From assembly GCA_025360585.1 (NCBI GenBank), contig JANYBW010000032.1:1-41640 (forward strand): 41,640 nt of DNA, written 5' to 3'. The stretch comes from Actinomycetes bacterium (GTDB lineage Bacteria; Actinomycetota; Acidimicrobiia; IMCC26256; PALSA-610). This document shows positions 34,615 to 41,640 of this stretch, piece after piece; the stretch's first letter is position 1; each line of letters starts with the position of its first letter. Made by a program: the position numbers and the translations under genes. A model generated the notes under the pieces. That model saw only the letters and a program-made list of their open reading frames with translations, did no database searches and was not told the DNA's origin.

Positions 34615-35340
34615 ATGCCAGGGCTGTATCGCGATCAGGGAGTGGTGTTGCGGACGGTCAAGCTCGGCGAGGCCGATCGGATTCTGACGATCTTGACCCA
34701 AAATCACGGCAAGATTCGTGCGGTGGCCAAAGGTGTGCGCAAGACCCATAGCAAGTTTGGGGCACGCCTTGAGCCGACGAGCAACGTTGCACTCCAGCTC
34801 TACCTTGGGCGCGATCTTGATGTGCTCACGCAATGCGAGACGATCGAATCGAACCGGGCGTTGCGTGAGGGTTATGGCTTGCTTACTCATGCGATCCCGA
34901 TGTTGGAAGCGGTCGATCATCTGACCCAGGACCGCGAGCCCGTGCCGGCGATCTATCGGATGCTCACCGGAGCGCTGCGGACACTGGCCAACCGCCGATC
35001 AGCATTGGTGACTCCCGCGTTTTTTTGGAAGTTACTCGCGCTCGAAGGTTATGAACCTCGGATCAATGCGTGTGCTCGCTGCGAGACGCCCGCGGCGGAG
35101 CTTCCACTGTTTTCGTTTGATCTACAAGAAGGTGGCGGGCTGTGCCGTGGCTGCGCAATGGGCGGAGGGCGCCAGCTTTCTGTTGAAGCCTTCGATCTGT
35201 TGTCGCGCATTTTGAGTGGTGGCCTCAACGATGCCCTCGATGAAGCACCAAGCCCGGCGTCGCACGATGTGGAGAAGCTCGCGTTAGCGGCAATGGAACA
35301 TCACCTCGAACGACGGCTCAAAAGCGCCAGCCTCATCTAG
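34615..35340 (+). CDS. recO: DNA repair protein RecO
   Basis: 241 aa. The N-terminal OB fold begins MPGLYRDQGVVLRTVKLGEADRI and continues LTQNHGKIRAVAKGVRKTHSKFG. A helical domain follows, with a four-Cys zinc site (CARCE ... LCRGC, about residues 146-176) and the C-terminal ALAAMEHHLERRLKSA. RecO loads RecA on SSB-coated DNA with RecR in recombinational repair. Start ATG 34615 fits the family start. uppS-recO linkage is typical of actinobacteria, where era usually lies next to them. Confidence 0.95.
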   Translation: MPGLYRDQGVVLRTVKLGEADRILTILTQNHGKIRAVAKGVRKTHSKFGARLEPTSNVALQLYLGRDLDVLTQCETIESNRALREGYGLLTHAIPMLEAVDHLTQDREPVPAIYRMLTGALRTLANRRSALVTPAFFWKLLALEGYEPRINACARCETPAAELPLFSFDLQEGGGLCRGCAMGGGRQLSVEAFDLLSRILSGGLNDALDEAPSPASHDVEKLALAAMEHHLERRLKSASLI

Positions 35341-35474
35341 CCCGCGCAGCTACCAGTGTTTTCGCGCATTGGACGGTGTGAAATTGACGCCTTTTCGCGC
35401 CCAAAAAGGAAATTTGGGGCGGGGCGGTATCGACTCGGGGTTGGATGTGGGTCGGCCGGTAACCTCAGCGGCTT

Positions 35475-36791
35475 ATGGCTAAAGCCCCTGATCTCATGGA
35501 GCGAATCGTCAACCTCTGCAAGCGACGGGGTTTGGTGTTCCCGTCGAGCGATATCTATGGAGGTTTTCGTTCCACCTGGGATTACGGCCCGCTCGGCGTG
35601 CTGCTGAAACGGAACGTGAAAGAGGCATGGTGGCGCTCGATGGTGCAGCTCCGCGACGATGTTGTTGGCCTCGACAGTTCGATTCTGATGCACCCGCGCG
35701 TCTGGGAAGCCAGCGGCCATATCGGCACGTTTAGCGATCCGCTCGTCGACTGCCGGAGCTGTAAGGAACGGTTCCGCGCCGATCACATCGATGTCGAAGC
35801 CGCGTGCCCGAAGTGTGGCAATAAAGGAACGTTCACCGAGGCGCGCAATTTCAACCTCATGTTCAAGACATTCGTGGGCCCAGTAGAAAACGACGCAAAT
35901 ATTGCGTATCTGCGCCCCGAAACCGCGCAGGGCATTTTTGTGAACTTCAAGAACGTGCTCACCACCTCGCGCAAGAAACCGCCGTTTGGTATTGCGCAGG
36001 TGGGTAAGAGTTTCCGCAACGAAATCACGCCCGGCAATTTCATCTTTCGCACTCGCGAGTTCGAGCAGATGGAAATGGAATATTTTGTTCCACCGGCGGA
36101 GAGCGAAAAGTGGTTTGAATACTGGGTGGATCACCGCCACCAGTGGTATATCGAGCACGGTATTCCTGAAGACGCGTTGATGATTCGTCCCCATGCCGCC
36201 GATGAGCTGAGCCACTATTCGACCGGCACGAGCGATATTGAATACATGTACCCGTGGGGTTGGGGCGAGCTCGAAGGCATTGCACAACGCACTGATTTCG
36301 ACCTAAAAAAACACACCGAGTTTTCGGGTGAAGATCTCGTGTATTTCGATCAGGAAGCCAACGAGAAGTACGTACCGTTCGTGATCGAACCGGCGGCCGG
36401 TGCCGATCGCGCCACGCTCGCGTTTTTGCTGAGCGCCTACGTGGAAGAAGAAGTCAATGGCGAAACCCGAACGGTCTTGAAGCTGCACAAACGTTTGGCG
36501 CCAATCAAGATCGCCGTGTTGCCACTGTCGAAAAAAGACACACTGGCTCCGCTCACCGATGCGATCGCCAACCAACTGCGCCCTTATTTTCAAATCGACA
36601 CCGATCTTTCGGGCGCGATTGGCCGCAGATATCGTCGTTACGACGAGATCGGTACGCCGTTTTGCGTGACGGTCGATTTTGATTCACTCGTTGACAAAGC
36701 CGTGACCGTGCGTGAGCGCGACACGATGGAACAAGTACGCATTCCTGTGGCTGATCTCCTCGGCTACTTCCGCGAACAATTTGAGGTATAG
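35475..36791 (+). CDS. glyS: Glycyl-tRNA synthetase (single-chain, homodimeric type)
   Basis: 438 aa class II synthetase. Motif 1 region is [21 protein letters not shown] Cys pair set ([34 protein letters not shown]) follows. Then come [18 protein letters not shown], motif 2 [21 protein letters not shown] and motif 3 [14 protein letters not shown]. The C-terminal anticodon-binding domain has [13 protein letters not shown] and [21 protein letters not shown]. This is the alpha2 form found in actinobacteria and eukaryotes, not the bacterial glyQ/glyS pair. No T-box leader is visible in the 134 bases upstream. The next gene starts 5 bases after its stop. Confidence 0.97.
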   Translation: MAKAPDLMERIVNLCKRRGLVFPSSDIYGGFRSTWDYGPLGVLLKRNVKEAWWRSMVQLRDDVVGLDSSILMHPRVWEASGHIGTFSDPLVDCRSCKERFRADHIDVEAACPKCGNKGTFTEARNFNLMFKTFVGPVENDANIAYLRPETAQGIFVNFKNVLTTSRKKPPFGIAQVGKSFRNEITPGNFIFRTREFEQMEMEYFVPPAESEKWFEYWVDHRHQWYIEHGIPEDALMIRPHAADELSHYSTGTSDIEYMYPWGWGELEGIAQRTDFDLKKHTEFSGEDLVYFDQEANEKYVPFVIEPAAGADRATLAFLLSAYVEEEVNGETRTVLKLHKRLAPIKIAVLPLSKKDTLAPLTDAIANQLRPYFQIDTDLSGAIGRRYRRYDEIGTPFCVTVDFDSLVDKAVTVRERDTMEQVRIPVADLLGYFREQFEV

Positions 36792-36796
36792 ACACA

Positions 36797-37879
36797 ATGC
36801 CGGTTGAGGACTACTACTCATTCATTGGGGTTTCTGCCGAGGCTGATCGTGACGCGATCAAAAACGCGTATCGGGCGCGCCGCGCCGAGCTCGACGACAG
36901 CGAAGCCGGCCGTTCGAATGCTGCGAAATTGAACCGGGCGTGGAATGTGCTGAGCGATTCACAACAACGCGAACGCTACGACGATGATCTTGCAACGGCT
37001 CGCGCCGACGACGACGTCATCATTCCAGAAATCGTCACTGGCGCAACCAGCGCCAACGATCGTCCCCGAACGAAAGCCCAACAACGCCGCGACGCAGCGC
37101 GCAGCGGAGGTAAAAACGCGAAAGGCAACAACGCCAACCGACCGCCGCGCCAACCGATCAATCAGCTCAACGAAATCAACGGGATTCCGTTGGCCCAGAG
37201 TCGCGATCGTGTCTTCGCGTTGGTCACCGATGTCTTCGTTGCATTTCTGGTTTTGTTCGTGGCCGCGAACGTCATGACGTTGAAGCTGGTCGATTCGGAT
37301 ATTCCGCAAGTCGTGCAGCAGGTCAAGCAGATCGACAAACAAACGGCTGATCAAAAGAAGGTCGCCGATCTGGCCGACAAGACGGCATCGAGTACGAGCA
37401 AAGATCTCGCCGACGCCAAAAAGGACGGCAGCGCGGGGACGATCACCACGGCAACCAAAGCAAACAACTCTGCGCAGGCCGACAAAAAGAAGGCGCGTGC
37501 AAAATTCGATCAGCTCACGAAGGATTCTCTGAAACTCCAAGAGAAATACACGCCGTACTATAAAAAATCGATCGCAGCGATGGGCCTATTGTTGTTCTTG
37601 ATTATGGTCATTCCGACTGCGTTGACGGGTCGCAGCCCGGGCAAGGCGCTGCGAAAACTTCGACTCGTGAATGCCGATGGCAGCCCTGCAGGTTGGGCTG
37701 GGGCCGTTCGCCATTATGGGCTCGTTATTGGCTTCTTGGTCGCGACGGGGATCGTGCTCGGCGGCCTATCGCAGATTGCATGGATCATTGCGCTTTTTGG
37801 GTGCAGCAGCTTCACACGAAGCCCAACCCGCCAGGGCTGGCACGACCGGATCGCCAAGACGTTTGTCGTCCAGGCCTGA
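36797..37879 (+). CDS. Membrane protein: degenerate J-like domain fused to an RDD domain
   Basis: 360 aa with gagg upstream. Residues 5-63 resemble a J domain (DYYSFIGVSAEADRDAIKNAYR ... LNRAWNVLSDSQQRERYDDDL), but the HPD triad that activates DnaK is replaced by LDD. A disordered Arg/Lys/Asn-rich linker (about 70-130) follows. Then comes an RDD-type membrane domain: helix 1 (137-160), a long Lys/Ala-rich probable coiled coil (165-250), helix 2 (258-277), RSPGKALRKLRLVNADGSPAGW and further helices ending GWHDRIAKTFVV. RDD domains occur in membrane proteins of uncertain function, possibly ion transport. The combination is unusual. It is probably co-transcribed with glyS, but I see no functional link. 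Confidence 0.85.
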   Translation: MPVEDYYSFIGVSAEADRDAIKNAYRARRAELDDSEAGRSNAAKLNRAWNVLSDSQQRERYDDDLATARADDDVIIPEIVTGATSANDRPRTKAQQRRDAARSGGKNAKGNNANRPPRQPINQLNEINGIPLAQSRDRVFALVTDVFVAFLVLFVAANVMTLKLVDSDIPQVVQQVKQIDKQTADQKKVADLADKTASSTSKDLADAKKDGSAGTITTATKANNSAQADKKKARAKFDQLTKDSLKLQEKYTPYYKKSIAAMGLLLFLIMVIPTALTGRSPGKALRKLRLVNADGSPAGWAGAVRHYGLVIGFLVATGIVLGGLSQIAWIIALFGCSSFTRSPTRQGWHDRIAKTFVVQA

Positions 37880-37977
37880 ATCGTCTGAGGTATTCATCGA
37901 AACTGCGTTTGCGCAACTATTCTGGCGGCTTCCTTGACCAGCTGATATAGCCAGATACGTGCACCGGAGCAGTTCAG

Positions 37978-40611
37978 ATGACCAAATGGGTCTACGCCTT
38001 TTCAGAAGGCAACCGTGACCAGAAGTTTCTCCTTGGCGGTAAGGGTGCGAACCTTGCCGAAATGACCAACCTCGGCCTTCCGGTACCCGGTGGTTTCACG
38101 ATTTCCACCGAGGCGTGCAACGAATATATGCGCCTCGAAAACGCGATGCCTGCGGACCTCATGGAACAGGTCTCAGCGGCTCGCACCAACCTCGAAACCG
38201 CGATGGGCAAAGTGCTCGGCGACGGCACCGATCCTCTGCTTGTCAGCGTGCGCAGTGGGGCGGCGTTTTCGATGCCCGGCATGATGGATACCGTCTTGAA
38301 CCTTGGGCTCAACGACGATTCCGTCAAGGGCCTCGCGCAACAGACCAACAACGAACGGTTTGCCTACGACAGCTATCGCCGGTTCGTGCAGATGTTCTCC
38401 AAGATCGTTTTAGATGTTCCGGGCGACTTGTTCGAAGAAGCGATGCACGATCTCGTTGAGTCCGAAGGCGTCGAGAACGAAACCAAGCTGACGCCCGCCG
38501 CGCTCGCAGGTTTGGTCGTGACGTTCAAAGCAATCGCGAAAAAAGAATCAGGAATCGAATTTCCCAACGATCCACTCGAACAACTGCGCTTCGCGGTTGA
38601 AGCCGTGTTTAAAAGCTGGAATGGCCGGCGCGCCCGCGATTACCGCAAGATGGAAAACATCTCCGATGATCTCGGTACCGCGGTCAACGTGCAAGCGATG
38701 GTGTTCGGCAACAAAGGCGACGATTCTGGTACTGGTGTCGCGTTTACTCGTAACCCCAGCAACGGTGAGAGCGCGCCCTACGGCGACTTCCTCGTCAACG
38801 CGCAGGGCGAAGACGTCGTGGCCGGAATCCGCATGACGGAACCGCTCAACGCAATGGGCAACACGTTTCCGGAGTGCCATAAAGAATTGCTCGCAGTGAT
38901 GCACCAACTCGAACAGCACTACCGCGACATGTGCGATATCGAGTTCACGATCGAACAGGGCAAGCTCTACATCTTGCAGACGCGGGTCGGGAAGCGCACT
39001 GCAGCCGCTGCGTTGCGGATGGCCGTCGACATGCACAACGAAGGCATGATTGAAGAGCGCGAAGGCGTCAAGCGGGTGACTCCTGCACAGCTCGATCAGC
39101 TGCTGCACCCGCAGTTCGATCCGGCCGCGAAGTACACCGTCTTGGCGAAGGGCCTGAATGCCTCGCCGGGTGCTGCCGTTGGCAAGGTGTACTTCACCGC
39201 TGATACTGCTGAAGCGGCGCGTGAAGCGGGCGAACGTGTGATCTTGGTGCGCCCCGAAACTTCACCCGATGATCTGCACGGCATGATCGCGGCCGAAGGC
39301 ATCCTCACCAGCCGCGGGGGCCTCGTCAGCCACGCTGCCGTTGTGGCGCGCGGCATGGGAACTCCCGCAATTTGTGGTGCCGATGCGCTCAAGATCGATG
39401 TTGCCGGCAAGACCTTCCGTGTCGACGGTACGGTCGTCAACGAAGGCGATGTGATTTCGATCAGTGGCACGACCGGTGAAGTTGTGATCGGTGAGGTTGC
39501 CGTCGTGACTCCGGAACCAACTGGCGATTTCGCGATCGTGTTGGGTTGGGCCGACAAAATCCGCACACTGAAAGTCCGTACGAATGCTGATCTTCCTGAA
39601 GACGCAGTGAAGGCCCGCGAGTTTGGTGCCGAAGGTATTGGCCTGTGCCGCACCGAGCACATGTTCCTCGGTGATCGTTTGCCGCTCGTGCAAAAAATGA
39701 TTCTGGCGAGCACCGATACCGAAGAACACGAAGCGCTCGAAGCGTTGCGCGTGCAACAACTCGAAGATTTTGTGGGCATTCTCGAAGCCATGGACGGCCT
39801 GCCCGTCACTGTCCGTTTGCTGGATCCGCCGTTGCACGAGTTCCTTCCCAACATCGAAGAACTGGTTGCCAAGGAAGCCAACGGCACGATCACCGACGAA
39901 GAAAAGGTGTTGTTCGCGGCGGCGCGGGTGTGGCAAGAATTCAACCCGATGCTCGGAACGCGCGGATGCCGGCTTGGCATCTTGAAGCCCGGCCTCTACC
40001 GCATGCAGGTGCGTGCGTTGATGCAGGCCGCATGCCAACGCAAACTTGCGGGTGGGAATCCGATCGTGGAGATCATGATCCCGTTGATCGTGACCCGTTC
40101 CGAATTTGATCTGCTCGAAGGTTGGACGCGCGAAGAAGCCGCGAAGGTCTGCCAAGAGGCGGGCGTTGAGGTCGATTACGTAGTCGGCACGATGATCGAA
40201 ACGCCGCGGGCCGCGCTCACTGCTGGTGATATCGCCAAGACCGCGGAGTTCTTTAGCTTCGGTACGAACGACCTCACGCAGATGGCGTTCGGTTTCTCGC
40301 GCGACGACGTGGAAAGTCGCATGATGCCGGTATATCTGGAGCGCAAGTTGTTGCCAGTTTCGCCGTTTGAAGAACTCGACCGCGACGGTGTTGGCCGGCT
40401 TGTGCAGATCGCCGTCGCCGAAGGTCGCGCCGCTCGGCCAGGCATCAAGCTCGGTATCTGTGGTGAACATGGCGGAAACCCTGCATCGGTACATTTCTGT
40501 CACGAAGTTGGTCTCGACTACGTGAGCTGCTCGCCGTATCGCGTGCCCATCGCTCGGCTGGCGGCTGCGCACGCAGCGATGGACAGCACGGGCCCCGGCA
40601 CCAACGCGTAG
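37978..40611 (+). CDS. ppdK: Pyruvate, phosphate dikinase
   Basis: 877 aa, the usual length. It interconverts pyruvate + ATP + Pi and PEP + AMP + PPi. The N-terminal nucleotide-binding domain has KFLLGGKGANLAEM and SVRSGAAFSMPGMMDTVLNLG. The central swivelling domain has the phosphohistidine His452 in GGLVSHAAVVARGMG. The C-terminal PEP/pyruvate barrel has GIGLCRTEHMFL, MLGTRGCRLGI, EIMIPLIV and the catalytic Cys828 in GICGEHGG followed by GLDYVSCSPYRVP. All catalytic residues are visible. ggag lies upstream of the ATG. The gene seems monocistronic with a 98-base leader, or coupled to the hydrolase that begins 10 bases later. Confidence 0.98.
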   Translation: MTKWVYAFSEGNRDQKFLLGGKGANLAEMTNLGLPVPGGFTISTEACNEYMRLENAMPADLMEQVSAARTNLETAMGKVLGDGTDPLLVSVRSGAAFSMPGMMDTVLNLGLNDDSVKGLAQQTNNERFAYDSYRRFVQMFSKIVLDVPGDLFEEAMHDLVESEGVENETKLTPAALAGLVVTFKAIAKKESGIEFPNDPLEQLRFAVEAVFKSWNGRRARDYRKMENISDDLGTAVNVQAMVFGNKGDDSGTGVAFTRNPSNGESAPYGDFLVNAQGEDVVAGIRMTEPLNAMGNTFPECHKELLAVMHQLEQHYRDMCDIEFTIEQGKLYILQTRVGKRTAAAALRMAVDMHNEGMIEEREGVKRVTPAQLDQLLHPQFDPAAKYTVLAKGLNASPGAAVGKVYFTADTAEAAREAGERVILVRPETSPDDLHGMIAAEGILTSRGGLVSHAAVVARGMGTPAICGADALKIDVAGKTFRVDGTVVNEGDVISISGTTGEVVIGEVAVVTPEPTGDFAIVLGWADKIRTLKVRTNADLPEDAVKAREFGAEGIGLCRTEHMFLGDRLPLVQKMILASTDTEEHEALEALRVQQLEDFVGILEAMDGLPVTVRLLDPPLHEFLPNIEELVAKEANGTITDEEKVLFAAARVWQEFNPMLGTRGCRLGILKPGLYRMQVRALMQAACQRKLAGGNPIVEIMIPLIVTRSEFDLLEGWTREEAAKVCQEAGVEVDYVVGTMIETPRAALTAGDIAKTAEFFSFGTNDLTQMAFGFSRDDVESRMMPVYLERKLLPVSPFEELDRDGVGRLVQIAVAEGRAARPGIKLGICGEHGGNPASVHFCHEVGLDYVSCSPYRVPIARLAAAHAAMDSTGPGTNA

Positions 40612-40621
40612 CGCTACGTTC

Positions 40622-41446
40622 ATGCGTACTGTCACCAACGGCGACTACGAGATCTATTACGAAACTGATGGAGATCCATCGGGGTCGCCGTTGGTGTTGA
40701 TCAACGGTTTCACTACGCACTGCGTTGGGTGGCCGCCGGGATTCATCAAAACCCTATTGGATGAAGGCTTTTTTCTCATCCGCTACGACAACCGCGATGT
40801 AGGACTTTCAACGAAATCAGCCCAAGGTCAGAACTATCGACTGGTTGATATGGCGAGTGACTACATCGCCGTGATCGATGCGCTGGACGTTGCGAAGGCA
40901 TTGGTCTGGGGACAATCGATGGGTGGCATGATCGCGCAAACCATCGCGTTCACCTGGCCGGAACGCGTTGCCGGTTTATGCAGTGTGATGTCGACGACTG
41001 GTGAAGCGGGAGTCGGTGGCGCAACCGAAGCGGCACTGGAAGTTTTGATGACGCCGTCGCCGCAAGATCGCGAAGGTTTCATCGCGGCGTATGTGGCTTC
41101 GGGTCGCGTGCTCGCGGGCCCATCGCCCGACGACGAATGGGAAGCATCCAAGGCAGCAATGCAATACGACCGCTGCTACTGGCCGCAAGGCTCCGCGCAT
41201 CAGATGTCCGCGATCATGCAGAGCGGTTCGCGCCTCGCGCAACTTGGCACGATCAGCTGCCCAACGACGGTCATTCACGGATTGGGTGATCCGCTGATTC
41301 AACCTTCAGGTGGCGAAGCAACTCACGCCGCGATTCCTGGTTCCAAGCTGGTGATGCTCGAGCTGATGGGCCACACCTTACCGTCGATCTATTGGCCGCA
41401 ATACGCATCCGAATTAGTCGAATTGCGCACCCGTTCACACGGCTAG
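40622..41446 (+). CDS. Alpha/beta-fold hydrolase
   Basis: 274 aa. The nucleophile elbow is GQSMGG (Ser about 101), with an oxyanion region LINGFTTH and YDNRDVGLS after strand 4. The acid is Asp in HGLGDPLI and the catalytic His is in GHTLP. The pattern RYDNRDVGLST is common in hydrolases related to aclacinomycin methylesterase/RdmC, so an esterase is likely, but the substrate is unknown. It starts 10 bases after ppdK and may be co-transcribed with it. No signal peptide is seen, so it should be cytoplasmic. Confidence 0.9.
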   Translation: MRTVTNGDYEIYYETDGDPSGSPLVLINGFTTHCVGWPPGFIKTLLDEGFFLIRYDNRDVGLSTKSAQGQNYRLVDMASDYIAVIDALDVAKALVWGQSMGGMIAQTIAFTWPERVAGLCSVMSTTGEAGVGGATEAALEVLMTPSPQDREGFIAAYVASGRVLAGPSPDDEWEASKAAMQYDRCYWPQGSAHQMSAIMQSGSRLAQLGTISCPTTVIHGLGDPLIQPSGGEATHAAIPGSKLVMLELMGHTLPSIYWPQYASELVELRTRSHG

Positions 41447-41549
41447 CGGTTCCGCGATGCCTGGTCGCACGAGGCGATGCGGCGGTTTCATCTGAGGGCG
41501 CCCTTTACGGATTCTTCAGCTCTGCGCGCCTTTTGCCGAAGTTAAGAGG

Positions 41550-41640
41550 GTGCGTCAAGCAGTTCACCCGTTCTCGTCCGCTCTGATCGCGATTGGCATC
41601 GCCGCGGCGATTGGTGCTGGTTGCAGCAGCGATCCCGCGC
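41550..41640 (+). CDS. Start of a putative lipoprotein gene (cut by the window end)
   Basis: A GTG at 41550 opens a frame to the end of the window. It reads as a signal peptide: a basic/polar start, a hydrophobic core (LIAIGIAAAIG) and a lipobox GAGC followed by SSDPA. This is a typical actinobacterial lipoprotein start, so a real exported protein likely continues beyond the window. The agagg just before the GTG is too close to be an ideal ribosome-binding site, so the true start may differ. Function cannot be judged. Confidence 0.55.
   Translation, partial: MRQAVHPFSSALIAIGIAAAIGAGCSSDPA

Noticed and set aside
35341-35474. Possible T-box or glycine riboswitch before glyS
   Set aside because: No T-box sequence, specifier stem or tandem glycine aptamer core could be recognised in these 134 bases.
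39262-40638. Long antisense open frame (458 codons) opposite ppdK
   Set aside because: Same shadow effect. The + strand carries an intact ppdK with His452 and Cys828.

Overview
The window is a 41.6 kb piece of a GC-rich actinobacterial chromosome. Gene content and order (comEA-comEC-holA, rpsT, lepA, hemW-hrcA-dnaJ-rsmE, phoH-ybeY-corC-era, uppS-recO-glyS), a BldD-like regulator, an ECF sigma/anti-sigma pair and a caa3-type oxidase point to a deep-branching actinobacterium, most likely class Acidimicrobiia. That placement is inferred from gene content, not computed. Apart from four stretches it is ordinary housekeeping DNA, mostly on the + strand, with many 4-base start/stop overlaps that indicate operons.

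Layout. 1-1089 (-): 5' part of a molybdopterin oxidoreductase. 1361-4958: a two-gene heterodimeric ABC exporter. 4999-5100: two tandem 51-bp hairpin repeats. 5178-6053: a Met/His-rich lipoprotein. 6123-6521: a headless fumarylacetoacetate-hydrolase remnant. 6593-9808: leuS, carrying two in-frame blocks of a 42-bp DNA repeat. 9910-13210: comEA, comEC, holA. 13269-13538 (-): rpsT. 13690-15474: lepA. 15699-17245 (-): an acyl-CoA dehydrogenase and a small unknown gene. 17306-18729: sigma and anti-sigma factor. 18786-22989: hemW, hrcA, dnaJ, rsmE. 23072-23572: BldD-like regulator. 23702-27541: phoH, ybeY, corC-type gene, era. 27643-33466: a caa3 cytochrome c oxidase operon (ctaC, ctaD, ctaE, subunit IV, CtaG-type assembly factor, membrane cupredoxin). 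33588-34316: uppS. 34332-34433: a second pair of 51-bp hairpin repeats in the opposite orientation. 34615-41446: recO, glyS, a degenerate J-domain/RDD membrane protein, ppdK and an alpha/beta hydrolase. The window ends in the signal peptide of another lipoprotein.

How the genes work together. Protein synthesis and ribosome quality control dominate (leuS, glyS, rpsT, lepA, rsmE, ybeY, era), with heat-shock control (hrcA-dnaJ), DNA uptake and repair (comEA, comEC, recO, holA), haem handling feeding respiration (hemW, ctaC-G) and isoprenoid carrier synthesis (uppS). The respiratory operon lies between era and uppS-recO, which are usually neighbours in actinobacteria.

The most unusual content is repetitive DNA. 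A 42-bp unit with no stop codons sits in leuS at two sites and is read in two different frames. A 51-bp hairpin family flanks genes at two distant places. Short in-frame repeat expansions occur near the N-termini of several other proteins. I found no CRISPR array, transposase, tRNA, phage gene or recognisable defence system.
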